Below, one piece after another: positions 26,012-35,369 of a stretch of DNA of 64,000 nucleotides. This DNA comes from Rouxiella sp. S1S-2. GTDB taxonomy: Bacteria > Pseudomonadota > Gammaproteobacteria > Enterobacterales > Enterobacteriaceae. The number at the start of each line of letters is the position of its first letter. The first letter of the stretch is position 1. The notes under the pieces were generated by a model. The model saw only the letters and a list, made by a program, of their open reading frames with translations, had not been told where the DNA came from and did no database searches. The stretch lies in the NCBI RefSeq assembly GCF_009208105.1, contig NZ_WFKL01000001.1:1054001-1118000 (forward strand). Direction: 5' to 3'. The translations under genes were made by a program, and so were the position numbers.

Positions 26012-27544
26012 ATGTCTGAGCAACAACCATCTGGGCAGCAGCCACAGGGCGCAGAACACGTGCAGGAACTTAACAACGAGCTGAAAGCGCGTCGTGAGAA
26101 GCTGGCCCTTTTGCGTGAAAAAGGCATCGCTTTCCCGAACGATTTCCGTCGTGATAGCATTTCTGATGCACTGCACGCTGAATATGGCAACAAAGAAAAC
26201 GAAGAGCTGGAAGCGCTAAACGTCGAAGTCACCGTGGGTGGCCGTATGATGACCCGCCGTATCATGGGTAAAGCGTCTTTCGTCACCTTGCAAGACGTTG
26301 GCGGTCGTATTCAGCTGTACGTTTCGCGTGACGACCTGCTTGAAGGTCAGTACAACGAAGAGTTCAAGAAGTGGGATCTGGGCGATATCCTTGGTGCACG
26401 CGGTAAGCTGTTCAAAACCAAGACCGGCGAACTCTCTATCCACGTTACTGAACTGCGTCTGTTGACCAAAGCGCTGCGTCCGTTGCCAGACAAGTTCCAC
26501 GGCCTTGCCGATCAGGAAACCCGTTATCGTCAGCGTTATCTTGATCTGATTGCTAACGACGAGTCGCGCAACACCTTTAAAATCCGCTCACAAATCATGG
26601 CTGGCATCCGCAAGTTCATGGTTGAGCAGGACTTTATGGAAGTTGAAACGCCGATGATGCAGGTTATTCCCGGCGGTGCTTCTGCGCGTCCGTTTATCAC
26701 TCACCACAATGCGCTGGACATCGACATGTACCTGCGTATCGCGCCAGAACTGTATCTTAAGCGTTTGGTGGTGGGCGGCTTCGACCGCGTATTCGAGATC
26801 AACCGTAACTTCCGTAACGAAGGCGTTTCTCCGCGTCATAACCCAGAGTTCACCATGATGGAACTCTATATGGCGTATGCGGATTATCGCGACCTGATCG
26901 TGCTGACAGAATCTTTGTTCCGCACGCTAACCGAAACTATTCTCGGCAGCAGCGTTGTGCAGTATGGCGATCAAACCTTCGACTTCGGTAAGCCGTTTAC
27001 CAAGCTGACCATGACCGAAGCCATTCTTAAATATCGTCCTGAAACCAACGTAGCCGATCTGGCAGACATGGCGAAGGCGACGGTTATCGCGGAATCTCTT
27101 GGTATTAAAATCGAGAAGAGCTGGGGTCTGGGCCGTATCGTGTGTGAAATCTTTGAAGAAACCGCTGAAAGCCAATTGATTCAGCCGACCTTCATTACCG
27201 AATACCCAGCTGAGGTTTCTCCGCTGGCGCGCCGCAACGACGAGAATCCAGAAGTGACCGATCGCTTCGAGTTCTTTATCGGCGGACGTGAAATCGGAAA
27301 CGGCTTCTCTGAGCTCAATGACGCAGAAGATCAGGCTCAGCGCTTTGCTGACCAGGTTGCGGCGAAAGACGCAGGCGATGACGAAGCGATGTTCTATGAC
27401 GAAGATTATGTGACCGCGCTGGAACACGGTATGCCACCAACCGCCGGCCTCGGCATTGGTATCGACCGTATGGTTATGCTGTTCACCAACAGCCACACCA
27501 TCCGCGACGTTATTCTGTTCCCGGCCATGCGCCCACAGAAGTAA
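26012..27544 (+). CDS. lysS: Lysyl-tRNA synthetase
   Basis: The protein is 510 aa. An OB-fold anticodon-binding domain occupies about residues 60-170 ([19 protein letters not shown]). The class II catalytic domain follows, with motif 1 ([10 protein letters not shown]), motif 2 ([18 protein letters not shown]) and motif 3 ([12 protein letters not shown]). It charges tRNA-Lys in the cytoplasm. The gene is 9 nt after prfB with AAGGAA ribosome site, so the two are probably cotranscribed. A terminator follows. Confidence 0.97.
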   Translation: MSEQQPSGQQPQGAEHVQELNNELKARREKLALLREKGIAFPNDFRRDSISDALHAEYGNKENEELEALNVEVTVGGRMMTRRIMGKASFVTLQDVGGRIQLYVSRDDLLEGQYNEEFKKWDLGDILGARGKLFKTKTGELSIHVTELRLLTKALRPLPDKFHGLADQETRYRQRYLDLIANDESRNTFKIRSQIMAGIRKFMVEQDFMEVETPMMQVIPGGASARPFITHHNALDIDMYLRIAPELYLKRLVVGGFDRVFEINRNFRNEGVSPRHNPEFTMMELYMAYADYRDLIVLTESLFRTLTETILGSSVVQYGDQTFDFGKPFTKLTMTEAILKYRPETNVADLADMAKATVIAESLGIKIEKSWGLGRIVCEIFEETAESQLIQPTFITEYPAEVSPLARRNDENPEVTDRFEFFIGGREIGNGFSELNDAEDQAQRFADQVAAKDAGDDEAMFYDEDYVTALEHGMPPTAGLGIGIDRMVMLFTNSHTIRDVILFPAMRPQK

Positions 27545-27551
27545 TCGTGCT

Positions 27552-27590
27552 ACACCCTCTCCTGCCAAGGAGGGGGTGAATTCTTTTCTT
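27552..27590 (+). terminator. prfB-lysS terminator
   Basis: CACCCTCTCCT pairs with AGGAGGGGGTG (one G-U pair) around a short loop starting a few bases after the lysS stop, and a T-rich stretch follows. Confidence 0.75.
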
Positions 27591-27884
27591 CGCTATATTG
27601 TCGTATCACGCTAAATCCCCTCACTTTTATCTTGAAAATCCTGCTGCATCGTTAACTTTTTTCTTAAAATTTATGCGTAAAAATTACAGTATTATTTGTA
27701 ATTTATAAGCGTAAGTTTACAAGGTGAAACATTTATTGGCATCAATAGCCAATTACACTCATTAACATTGTGGTAAAATTTTTACATATTCTTCCTGATA
27801 TGTAAGGAAGGAATTAACAACTTATAACGCTGGTAATAGGCGTATAACAAATTTCCCCAACATTTTGGTTATTCAACACCCGCT
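27591..27884 (+). promoter_or_regulatory. AT-rich leader/promoter region of the flavin dehydrogenase operon
   Basis: No gene is seen. The stretch is much more AT-rich than its surroundings and holds several TTACA/TGTAA elements: TTACA 27684-27688, TTGTAA 27696-27701, TTACAA 27717-27722, and the palindrome GTAAAATTTTTAC near 27773-27785. ACATAT/ATATGT and CTTCCT/AGGAAG form overlapping inverted repeats at 27784-27810. These look like regulator sites and a structured leader, but I cannot name the regulator. Confidence 0.45.
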
Positions 27885-28625
27885 ATGTCGTCTAAAACTA
27901 CTGGAAATTCCCGTCGAGACTTCCTTCTCAAAACCATCGCAATTGCTCCCGCTGTGGCTTTAAATGGAACCGGTTTCATGGCTATGTCAGCGCCCGCTCA
28001 GGCCGGTGAACAAAAGCCGTCCGAGTCGTCATCTGCTGTGAAGGCCCCTGATTATCACCCCACCAAATTTACCGCCGAAGAGTACGCCTTTGTGCAGGCT
28101 GCAGTCGCGCGGCTTATTCCGGCCGACGATCGTGGGCCTGGCGCGCTGGAAGCCGGTGTGCCTGAGTTCATCGACCGTCAAATGGATACGCCTTATGCCA
28201 CCGGTGCCAATTGGTACATGCAGGGGCCTTTTCATCCTGAAGCCGAACATGATTTTGGTTACCAGTTGCCGCTGGGGCCTTTCGCGATTTATCAGCTGGG
28301 TATCAGCGATGCCAATGACTTTTCAAAAGCCAAATTCGGCAAGGTATTCACTGAGCTGACGACAGAGCAGCAAGAGTCCCTACTGATGGAATTTGAGAGC
28401 GGCAAAGCCGAGTTCAAACAGGTTCCTAGCAAAGTTTTCTTCTCTTTCCTGCTGCAAAACACCCGTGAAGGCTTCTTCAGTGACCCGATCCACGGTGGCA
28501 ATCACCAGATGGTCGGCTGGAAGCTCATCGGATTCCCCGGTGCCCGTGCAGACTTTATGGACTGGGTTGAACGCGGCGAACGTTATCCGTTCCCGCCGGT
28601 GTCTATCAGTGGTGAAAGAGCGTAA
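27885..28625 (+). CDS. Gluconate 2-dehydrogenase-type small subunit (subunit 3), Tat-exported
   Basis: The protein is 246 aa. It begins with a twin-arginine signal (SRRDFLLK, Arg10-Arg11) and hydrophobic segment ending near AQA (about residue 40). The rest matches the gluconate 2-dehydrogenase subunit 3 family: [25 protein letters not shown] and QLGISDAN. This subunit carries the cofactor-free flavoprotein to the periplasm by Tat (hitch-hiker export) and stays in the complex. No strong ribosome site precedes the ATG. It is first in a three-gene operon with the flavoprotein 2 nt downstream. Confidence 0.85.
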   Translation: MSSKTTGNSRRDFLLKTIAIAPAVALNGTGFMAMSAPAQAGEQKPSESSSAVKAPDYHPTKFTAEEYAFVQAAVARLIPADDRGPGALEAGVPEFIDRQMDTPYATGANWYMQGPFHPEAEHDFGYQLPLGPFAIYQLGISDANDFSKAKFGKVFTELTTEQQESLLMEFESGKAEFKQVPSKVFFSFLLQNTREGFFSDPIHGGNHQMVGWKLIGFPGARADFMDWVERGERYPFPPVSISGERA

Positions 28626-28627
28626 TT

Positions 28628-30412
28628 ATGTCTAAAGCAATGAAGAAAGTTGATGCAGTCATCGTCGGTTTTGGTTGGGCCGGTTCAATTATGGCCAAAG
28701 AGCTGACTGAAGCCGGTTTGAGCGTGGTTGCCCTAGAACGTGGGCCGAGCCGTGATACCTATCCAGACGGCGCCTATCCGCAGGTAGTGGATGAGCTGAC
28801 CTATAACATCCGTAAAAAGCTGTTCCAGGACTTGTCGAAAAGCACGGTGACTATTCGTCACAACGTGACCCAGACCGCCATGCCTTATCGCCAGCTTAAT
28901 GCATTTCTTCCTGGAACCGGTACCGGTGGCGCAGGTCTGCACTGGTCTGGCGTACATTTTCGGGTGGATCCTGTCGAATTAAACCTGCGCAGCCACTATG
29001 AAGAACGCTACGGCAAGAAATTTATTCCTGAGGGCATGACCATTCAGGACTTCGGCGTTAACTATAACGAGCTGGAGCCGTTCTTCGACAAAGCCGAGAA
29101 AGTGTTTGGTACCTCCGGTTCGCCGTGGACGATTAAAGGTCAGTTAGTTGGTAAAGACAAAGGCGGAAATCCGTTTGCGCCAGACCGCTCCGACCGTTTT
29201 CCGCTTCCGGCACAAAAACGCACCTATTCTGCTCAGCTGTTTGCTCAGGCTGCGGAGTCCGTGGGGTATCATCCTTACGACCTGCCGTCTGCCAACACTT
29301 CCGGCCCGTATACCAATACCTACGGCGCACAGATGGGTCCGTGCAACTTCTGCGGCTACTGCAGCGGCTATGCGTGCTACATGTATTCCAAAGCTTCACC
29401 GAACGTCAATATTTTGCCGTCGCTGCGTCAGGAGTCGAAGTTTGAGCTGCGCAACAATGCCTACGTGCTGCGCGTTAACCTGACCGGTGACAAAAAACGC
29501 GCTACCGGTGTGACCTACGTGGACGCGCTCGGCCAGCAGATTGAGCAGCCAGCTGATCTGGTTATTCTCTCCGCATTCCAGTTCCACAACGTTCACCTGA
29601 TGCTGCTTTCTGGCATCGGTAAACCTTATGATCCAGTGACTAACGAAGGTGTAGTGGGCCGCAACTTTGCGTACCAAAACCTGACCACCATCAAAACCTT
29701 TTTTGAGACCGACAAGTTCACTAACACCTTTATTGGTGCCGGTGGAGCCGGTGTGGGTGTCGACGATTTCAACGCCGACAACTTCGACCACGCCAAATAC
29801 GGCTTCGTCGGCGGCTCACCGTTCTGGGTAAACCAGGCCGGTTCCAAGCCAATTTCAGGCCTGCCAACCCCTCCGGGCACGCCAAACTGGGGCAGCAAGT
29901 GGAAGGCTGCGGTGGCCGATGCTTACACCCACAACGTTTCAATGGACGCCCACGGGGCGCATCAGTCTTATCGTGCAAACTATCTTGACCTCGATCCGAC
30001 CTACAAAGACGTCTACGGCCAGCCGCTGCTGCGCATGACCTTTGACTGGCAGGAAAACGACGTGAAGATGTCGCAATTCATGTACGACAAAATGCACAAA
30101 ATCGCCGAAGCGATGAACCCGAAACTGATCACCGGTGCGCCTAAAAATGCCAATACGCATTTCGACAGCACCGTTTATCAGACCACCCACATGAACGGCG
30201 GGGCGGTTATGGGTGAAGATCCAAAAACCAGCGCCGTTAACCGCTATTTGCAAAGCTGGGACGTGCACAACGTCTTTGTGCCGGGTGCCTCCGCTTTCCC
30301 GCAGGGACTGGGTTATAACCCAACCGGCATGGTGGCAGCATTGACTTACTGGTCTGCAAAAGCAATCCGTGAGACCTATTTGAAAAACCCAGGCCCACTG
30401 GTACAGGCATAA
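28628..30412 (+). CDS. GMC-family FAD dehydrogenase large subunit (gluconate 2-dehydrogenase-like)
   Basis: The protein is 594 aa. The dinucleotide-binding motif VGFGWAGSIMAKEL lies near residues 13-27; GTGTGGAGLHWSG and the C-terminal GASAFPQGLGYNPTGMVAALTYWSAKAI with catalytic His/Asn region (HMNGGAVMGEDP) are GMC family features. A cysteine group GPCNFCGYCSGYACYM (about residues 237-252) is seen in this subfamily. It oxidises a sugar acid or polyol in the periplasm. Gluconate to 2-ketogluconate is the best guess; 2-ketogluconate or sorbitol dehydrogenases have the same architecture. It lacks its own signal and depends on the Tat subunit. Confidence 0.86.
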   Translation: MSKAMKKVDAVIVGFGWAGSIMAKELTEAGLSVVALERGPSRDTYPDGAYPQVVDELTYNIRKKLFQDLSKSTVTIRHNVTQTAMPYRQLNAFLPGTGTGGAGLHWSGVHFRVDPVELNLRSHYEERYGKKFIPEGMTIQDFGVNYNELEPFFDKAEKVFGTSGSPWTIKGQLVGKDKGGNPFAPDRSDRFPLPAQKRTYSAQLFAQAAESVGYHPYDLPSANTSGPYTNTYGAQMGPCNFCGYCSGYACYMYSKASPNVNILPSLRQESKFELRNNAYVLRVNLTGDKKRATGVTYVDALGQQIEQPADLVILSAFQFHNVHLMLLSGIGKPYDPVTNEGVVGRNFAYQNLTTIKTFFETDKFTNTFIGAGGAGVGVDDFNADNFDHAKYGFVGGSPFWVNQAGSKPISGLPTPPGTPNWGSKWKAAVADAYTHNVSMDAHGAHQSYRANYLDLDPTYKDVYGQPLLRMTFDWQENDVKMSQFMYDKMHKIAEAMNPKLITGAPKNANTHFDSTVYQTTHMNGGAVMGEDPKTSAVNRYLQSWDVHNVFVPGASAFPQGLGYNPTGMVAALTYWSAKAIRETYLKNPGPLVQA

Positions 30413-30422
30413 GGATATCGCT

Positions 30423-31754
30423 ATGAAAACATTACTTTCTGCTTTGTTCCTGGGATCGGTGGCCTTTGCTGCACTGGCCGATGATAGCGCCAATGCGGAC
30501 CTGATTAAACGCGGTGAATATCTGGCGAGAGCCGGTGACTGTGTGGCCTGCCATACCACGGCGGGCGGCAAGCCGTTTGCCGGTGGGCTAAAAATGGTCA
30601 CGCCGATAGGCGCTATTTACTCCACTAACATCACGCCGGATAAAACCAACGGCATCGGCGACTACACGCTCGAAGATTTTGAAAAAGCAGTGCGTAAAGG
30701 CGTGGCGAAAAACGGTCAGACGCTGTATCCGGCGATGCCGTTCCCGTCCTATTCCGTAGTGAGCGATGAAGATATGAAGGCGCTGTATGCCTACTTCATG
30801 CACGGCGTTGAGCCGGTTGCCGAACCTAACCGCGACAGCGATATTCCGTGGCCGCTTTCTATGAGATGGCCTCTGGCTATCTGGCGTACCGCTTTCGCGC
30901 CGAAGGTGCAGCCTTTCGCCGGTAAACTTGATGAAGACTCGCAGCTTGCGCGCGGCCGTTATCTGGTTGAAGGCCTGGGCCACTGCGGCGCTTGCCACAC
31001 CCCGCGCAGCATCACCATGCAGGAAAAAGCCATGAATAATGGCGAAGGTAATAACTTCCTCTCCGGCAGCGCGGCGCCTGTTGATGGCTGGACCGCCAGC
31101 AATCTGCGTGGCGATAATCAGGATGGATTGGGTCGCTGGAGCGAAGACGATCTGGTGCAGTTCCTGCGCACCGGCCGTAACGATCACACCGCCGTATTTG
31201 GCGGTATGACCGACGTGGTGAAACACAGCTTGCAGTACCTGACGCCGGAAGACGCCACGGCAATCGCTCGCTACCTTAAGTCGCTGGATGCCAAAGACAG
31301 CAGCAAACCGGCCTTCAAGCCGGACGACAGCGTGGCAAAAGCACTGTGGAAAGGTGACGACAGCAAACCCGGCGCCGCCGTGTATGTTGACAGCTGCGCC
31401 GCGTGTCATAAGACCGATGGGACTGGCTATAAGCGCTTCTTCCCAGAGCTGAAAGGTAATCCGGTGGTGCTGGCGAAAGATCCAACGTCGCTCATCCACA
31501 TCGTGCTGACCGGTAATACATTGCCGGGCGTTATCGGTGCACCTTCGAACATCACCATGCCTGCTTTCGGCTGGCGTTTGAACAACCAGCAGGTGGCCGA
31601 CGTGGTGAACTTTATCCGCACCAGCTGGGGCAACATGGCGCAAGAACCCGTCACCGCCGACGATGTCAAAAAGATCCGTGAAGACAAAAATGTCATCACC
31701 AGTCCAAAACAGTTAGGTAATAAGAATATCGAACTGCTGACGCCGATTGAGTAA
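30423..31754 (+). CDS. Tri-heme cytochrome c subunit of periplasmic dehydrogenase
   Basis: The protein is 443 aa with a Sec signal peptide in about 1-19. Three CxxCH heme sites are visible: Cys40-Cys43-His44, Cys188-Cys191-His192 and Cys325-Cys328-His329. It passes electrons from the flavoprotein to ubiquinone at the periplasmic face of the inner membrane, as in gluconate and alcohol dehydrogenases. AAGGA lies 8 nt before the ATG; the gene follows the flavoprotein by 10 nt. DsbC and the cytochrome c maturation system would be needed; the latter is not in this window. Confidence 0.9.
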   Translation: MKTLLSALFLGSVAFAALADDSANADLIKRGEYLARAGDCVACHTTAGGKPFAGGLKMVTPIGAIYSTNITPDKTNGIGDYTLEDFEKAVRKGVAKNGQTLYPAMPFPSYSVVSDEDMKALYAYFMHGVEPVAEPNRDSDIPWPLSMRWPLAIWRTAFAPKVQPFAGKLDEDSQLARGRYLVEGLGHCGACHTPRSITMQEKAMNNGEGNNFLSGSAAPVDGWTASNLRGDNQDGLGRWSEDDLVQFLRTGRNDHTAVFGGMTDVVKHSLQYLTPEDATAIARYLKSLDAKDSSKPAFKPDDSVAKALWKGDDSKPGAAVYVDSCAACHKTDGTGYKRFFPELKGNPVVLAKDPTSLIHIVLTGNTLPGVIGAPSNITMPAFGWRLNNQQVADVVNFIRTSWGNMAQEPVTADDVKKIREDKNVITSPKQLGNKNIELLTPIE

Positions 31755-31827
31755 GCCGCTTATTGCACAGGATACGGCATCGATTAAGCATGAGATGCGC
31801 TTCTTCATTTAAGCGCTGTTAATAAAC

Positions 31828-31869
31828 AAAGGGGTCGCCTGTGATACAGGCGACCCCTTTATGTTTTTT
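31828..31869 (+). terminator. Strong intrinsic terminator of the dehydrogenase operon
   Basis: AAAGGGGTCGCCTG at 31828-31841 pairs with CAGGCGACCCCTTT at 31847-31860 around TGATA, followed by ATGTTTTTTG. Confidence 0.9.
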
Positions 31870-31912
31870 GAGCTAAATGATTAAATCCTCAGCAATTATT
31901 TGGATGCATTCC

Positions 31913-31940
31913 TTGCTAGTACTGCGTAACCCGTTATAAT
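31913..31940 (+). promoter_or_regulatory. Promoter of the tRNA-Gly gene
   Basis: TTGCTA (31913-31918) and a perfect TATAAT (31935-31940) are separated by 16 bp and lie 17 bp before the tRNA 5' end. Confidence 0.75.
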
Positions 31941-31957
31941 GCCAGCCACACATCGAA

Positions 31958-32031
31958 GCGGGTGTAGTTCAATGGTAGAACGGTAGCTTCCCAAGCTGCA
32001 TACGAGGGTTCGATTCCCTTCACCCGCTCCA
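31958..32031 (+). tRNA. glyU: tRNA-Gly (anticodon CCC)
   Basis: The 74-nt sequence, with encoded CCA, folds as a complete cloverleaf: acceptor GCGGGTG/CACCCGC, anticodon loop TTCCCAA, T-loop TTCGATT. It is nearly the same as E. coli glyU. It is the integration site of the element that begins inside its 3' end; the last 18 bases of the gene are part of the direct repeat, so the tRNA stays intact. Confidence 0.97.
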
Positions 32032-32123
32032 AGACACTTCTTAAAGCTTCCTAACTAACTGAATCCTAAGGGACACGGCTTAAAGCCATCCATTAGTTTT
32101 ACTCTCTGTAACTAACACTGTGA
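32014..32123 (+). repeat. attL: left 110-bp direct repeat
   Basis: Matches 38477-38586 at 109 of 110 positions (C at 32076, T at 38539). The first 18 bp are the tRNA-Gly 3' end through CCA. The remaining 92 bp contain TAACTAAC twice (near 32052 and 32109) and the small palindrome GGCTTAAAGCC, which may be integrase arm sites. Confidence 0.92.
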
Positions 32124-32166
32124 CTAAATGGTGTTGATATGGTGAGCAGACCTAGGGTCTCAGCAC

Positions 32167-33774
32167 ATGAGTTATTCCCACACATACCTTTACCAACGTA
32201 ATAATGTTTTTTATATCAGACTCCGAGTCCATGCTTGCTTGAACCTTACGCAGCGTTATAAGTTGACCTCAGTATCATTACGAACTAAGGACAGACGCAC
32301 AGCCATGGCTCGCTCCAGACATATTCAGTCGGCACTTAAAGCAATCCACGCAGACAACCCGAATGCCTCTTATGAAGAACTGAGGGAGCACTTGCGGACA
32401 ATCGTCGAGTGGGAGCTAGGGGTCAGCCGTGACCTTAATAACCCTGAGTCGTACCAGCTTTATTTTGACCAATATGACGACATCAAGACAAATCTCCGAG
32501 AGGCTGTTGCGACCGAAAGCCTGAGCATAGGTCAGCACCGTTATATCAACGATGTTATTGCTGTACTTAAGGCGTGTCAGGATAGACTTAAAGGCGACAG
32601 TTCGAGCTTATTGTCTTACCTTGAGCCGCTTCCAGTCGTCCACTCGTCCCTATCTGTATTACCGGAAGTCCCATCACCTAAAGTCATCTCATTGTCTTCA
32701 CTGGTCGAACAATTCGAGCAGGAGAATATTCAGAACTGGAAGCCTGCGACTTTAAGCGAGAACCGAGCAGCCCATGCGACCCTTATTGAGATATTTGGCT
32801 ATCTGGATATTAACGATGTAAGCGAGACCACTCGTTCCGACATGCATAGAGTACGTGAAGTCCTCCAGCTGTTGCCAAAGAATCGTAAGCAGCGATTTAA
32901 GGGATTATCGTTGGCTAAAATATTGGCTCGTAGTATCGACGATAGGTCCTCTGAATGCTTGGATGTCGTGACCATCAATAACAAATATCTCGTCAAGATG
33001 GCGGCAATCTTTAAATGGGCACTGCGTAACGACCTCATTAAAAAGAATCTAACGGAAGGTCTCGAGCTTAAGGTCCCTCTGCGTAAAGCTTCAGACGCTA
33101 GAAGTGCTTTCCATCCTGAGCAGGTGGTGGCTTTACTTAATGCCGCAAAGGATTATTCAAGGAAACCTTCTGGTAAGCCTTTTCATTACTTCGTACCAGC
33201 CATAGCGTCCATTACTGGAGCCCGAATCAATGAGGTGTCTCAACTTCAGGTCAAAGACATCAAGACCACTGAAGCAGGGACGCCGTATATTCATATCAAT
33301 GAGGACGATACCAGCTTATCAGGCAAGAGCATCAAGAATCCGCACAGTGACCGCTGTGTGCCTCTGGTCGATGGGGCTTATGGTTTTGCCCTAGCTGACT
33401 TTATGCAATTGGTGGAGGGCCGTAGGAAAGCTGCCGGCGATGATGCTATGTTGTTTGAGGGGCTGCGCTTAATGAAGAACGGTTACGGTGAGCAGGTGAG
33501 CAAATGGTTTAACCGAACGTTGCTGCCTAAAGTCCTCGCTGACCGTAGCGGCTTAGCGTTCCACTCGTTTCGACATACTGTTGCGACCCAGTTAAAACAA
33601 CATGGGGTCGAATTGGCGTATGCTCAGGCGATTATGGGTCATAGCTCAGGGTCTATAACTTACGACCGTTACGCTAAAGAGGTCGAGGTAGACAGATTGG
33701 TTAAAGTAATGGCTGATGTTTATAAGGGGACTGGAATAAATGGCAGTACCATACACAGCACCAGAGCATCGTGA
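32167..33774 (+). CDS. Tyrosine-type integrase of the element
   Basis: The protein is 535 aa, long for a phage integrase, with an N-terminal zone (1-180) containing an SxxFE-like core-binding lead-in and a SAM-like domain (about 185-310). The catalytic domain is complete: Arg353 in TGARINE, His466 and Arg469 in HSFRH, a second histidine in MGHSSGS, and a nucleophile tyrosine (Tyr499 or Tyr502) in TYDRY. It lies 43 bp after attL and reads inward, the usual place for tRNA-targeting integrases. It should catalyse integration at the tRNA-Gly 3' end. The ATG at 32167 has only a weak ribosome site. The downstream gene starts inside its 3' end. Confidence 0.92.
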   Translation: MSYSHTYLYQRNNVFYIRLRVHACLNLTQRYKLTSVSLRTKDRRTAMARSRHIQSALKAIHADNPNASYEELREHLRTIVEWELGVSRDLNNPESYQLYFDQYDDIKTNLREAVATESLSIGQHRYINDVIAVLKACQDRLKGDSSSLLSYLEPLPVVHSSLSVLPEVPSPKVISLSSLVEQFEQENIQNWKPATLSENRAAHATLIEIFGYLDINDVSETTRSDMHRVREVLQLLPKNRKQRFKGLSLAKILARSIDDRSSECLDVVTINNKYLVKMAAIFKWALRNDLIKKNLTEGLELKVPLRKASDARSAFHPEQVVALLNAAKDYSRKPSGKPFHYFVPAIASITGARINEVSQLQVKDIKTTEAGTPYIHINEDDTSLSGKSIKNPHSDRCVPLVDGAYGFALADFMQLVEGRRKAAGDDAMLFEGLRLMKNGYGEQVSKWFNRTLLPKVLADRSGLAFHSFRHTVATQLKQHGVELAYAQAIMGHSSGSITYDRYAKEVEVDRLVKVMADVYKGTGINGSTIHSTRAS

Positions 33775-34399
33775 AGAGGCTTTTAATTGCCCACACTGTG
33801 AGGCTTACGCAAAGCAAGAATGGTTTTCATTAAGTTATTCAAATGGTAGTTATGGCTATAATGCGCACATGGATTTAAGCATATGTTCACGTTGCGAAGG
33901 ATTGGCCTATTGGCATGATGATAAACTAATTATCCCGCAAAGCTCTACTATCGAAATGCCTAATACAGATATGCCAGAAGACTGTAAGTCCGACTATATG
34001 GAAGCCAGAAGCATTATTAATCTGTCTCCTAAAGGTGCTGCTGCACTCCTGCGCTTGAGTCTTCAGAAGCTGATGGTCCACCTTGGCGAACCGGGGAAGC
34101 ATATCGACACGGACATTAAGTCCCTTGTAGCTAAAGGGCTGTCTCCGCTTGTCCAGCGAGCCGCTGACATCTGTCGTATAGTTGGAAATCAGGCTGTCCA
34201 TCCGGGAGAGATTAGCATTGATGACGACCCACAGTTGGCACATGGTCTATTTAAACTGCTGAATATTATTGTCACTGAGCAGATTACCAGACCAAAAGAA
34301 GTTGAAGCCATGTTTAACAGTATGCCGGAAGGGGCACTCAAGGGCATTGAAAATCGAGATAGGAAGGCGAAAGAACAGCAGCAAGGAGCTCACGAGTAA
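33740..34399 (+). CDS. DUF4145-like protein of the element
   Basis: The protein is 219 aa and overlaps the integrase gene by 35 nt. Residues 18-60 hold two CxxC-type pairs (NCPHCE and CSRCEG), a likely zinc ribbon. The rest is helical, with the DUF4145 hallmark pattern of [18 protein letters not shown], followed by [21 protein letters not shown]4145 domains occur alone or fused to restriction-type and other defence proteins; their biochemical role is unclear. A Glu/Lys/Gln-rich tail ends the protein. Coupling to the integrase suggests a constitutive element function such as immunity or regulation; this is inference. Confidence 0.6.
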   Translation: MAVPYTAPEHREEAFNCPHCEAYAKQEWFSLSYSNGSYGYNAHMDLSICSRCEGLAYWHDDKLIIPQSSTIEMPNTDMPEDCKSDYMEARSIINLSPKGAAALLRLSLQKLMVHLGEPGKHIDTDIKSLVAKGLSPLVQRAADICRIVGNQAVHPGEISIDDDPQLAHGLFKLLNIIVTEQITRPKEVEAMFNSMPEGALKGIENRDRKAKEQQQGAHE

Positions 34400-34417
34400 G
34401 GCTGGCGGGTCGTGGGG

Positions 34418-34440
34418 ACTAAACTATCACTATAGGAGGA
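34418..34440 (+). promoter_or_regulatory. T7-type phage RNA polymerase promoter, copy 1
   Basis: AACTATCACTATAGGA at 34422-34437 contains CACTATAG, the -7 to +1 core shared by T7, SP6 and K11 promoters, with GG at the expected start. The same 16 bases recur at 35061. Aligned with the T7 consensus, TCACTATAGG agrees exactly. The predicted transcript starts near G34434 and runs rightward. No such polymerase gene is in the window. Confidence 0.75.
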
Positions 34441-34815
34441 CGAGATAGTCCTGACCAAATTACTTAGCTTTGACCACGGGCAGCAGACCGGATTGGAAAC
34501 CATCTGCGCAGTCCCTAGCCTCTCGAAGGAAATGACTCAAAGCTTATTTCATTAACGTAGGTATCTTTCTCCTTGGCGGGCGGAGAGCAGTAGTAGTCAT
34601 CCGACTTAATCGTTGGCTCTGACATAAACGCTGTGCGAGATATTGAAGAACATAATCCCAGAAGAGTTAATCTTCAGGACGGGCGGAAACTCAAGGAGGT
34701 ATGACCAGTAGTTTGGGTCGGGGCTTGAGGTTTGAGTCTGACCAGCAGGATGGGGCTGAGACTTAAAGTCCAGAATCCGGTCTGAGTGATTGTTTGATAA
34801 AAAACAATTAAAAAG

Positions 34816-34847
34816 ACCATAAGCTAAGGTTAGACTTATGGTTTCTT
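34816..34847 (+). terminator. Terminator-like hairpin after promoter 1
   Basis: ACCATAAG (34816-34823) pairs perfectly with CTTATGGT (34835-34842) around an 11-nt loop, followed by TTCTT. It would end a transcript of about 410 nt from promoter 1. The stem is AT-rich and the T run is interrupted, so this is tentative. Confidence 0.5.
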
Positions 34848-35027
34848 AAAGTAAGACTCCAGTCGGCACTTTAAGCCAGCCCATAGGTAATAAGTTTAGA
34901 TGGATTGTCTAATCACAATTACCCTCTTCACCTTGAGTCTCTCGGGCGCCTTCGGCTGTCTGGACTATTGGTCTCTGTAGTTATTTAAACTGTGCCCTAA
35001 ACCCCACCGCTTTTAAGATTCCCCTAG

Positions 35028-35058
35028 GGTCGAGAGACCTGCTGCATAGGACTCGACC
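35028..35058 (+). repeat. Hairpin abutting phage promoter 2
   Basis: GGTCGAG (35028-35034) and CTCGACC (35052-35058) form a perfect 7-bp stem that ends at the upstream edge of promoter 2. It could be an RNA processing site, pause site or protein site. Confidence 0.5.
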
Positions 35059-35080
35059 TTAACTATCACTATAGGAACAC
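35058..35080 (+). promoter_or_regulatory. T7-type phage RNA polymerase promoter, copy 2
   Basis: AACTATCACTATAGGA at 35061-35076 is identical to copy 1 over 16 bases, while the flanks differ (CTT before, ACAC after). The predicted start is near G35073, giving a leader of about 300 nt ahead of the KilA-N-like gene and, if no terminator intervenes, a transcript through the coat-like gene. Confidence 0.75.
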
Positions 35081-35273
35081 TGGCTGTTCAAGCCGCAGTC
35101 CTTCTGCTTAATCGCAGCCGCTTCTCTGGGGTCTCACTCCTTCATTGGCCTATCGGTGGTTAGACCTCAACGCGTCTAGTATCAGAGGCTTCGAGTCACT
35201 CAGGTGAAATTTCCAGACTGAAATTACATACCATGACCTCACACGTCATTACTTCAATCTTAAAGCCGTTCTG

Positions 35274-35351
35274 TTTGCATCCTGTTGCCTTCTGGTCTCC
35301 CTCGCTTGGGGACTTTGAGTGGTCAGATGGGGTGTGACTTCAGGATGCAAA
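35274..35351 (+). repeat. Long inverted repeat in the KilA-N gene leader
   Basis: TTTGCATCCTG (35274-35284) and CAGGATGCAAA (35341-35351) are perfect 11-bp inverted repeats 56 nt apart; a smaller GTCTCC/GGGGAC stem lies inside. The right arm ends 18 nt before the start codon, close to the AAAAGG ribosome site, so the structure may control translation. Confidence 0.55.
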
Positions 35352-35369
35352 ACAAAAAGGAATCAAGCA

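Larger units (their letters stand above)
34400..35369 (+). other. 970-bp structured stretch without long genes inside the element
   Basis: No convincing open frame is found on either strand. The stretch holds two phage-type promoters (34418-34440, 35058-35080), a terminator-like hairpin (34816-34847), a hairpin directly before the second promoter and a long inverted repeat before the KilA-N gene. Such density of RNA signals in a 6.5-kb element suggests a functional noncoding RNA, packaging or origin region. Confidence 0.6.

Noticed and set aside
34701..34766. 21-codon frame after AAGGAGGT in the element gene-free stretch
   Set aside because: The ribosome site ends about one base before the ATG, too close for initiation, and the peptide has no recognisable features.
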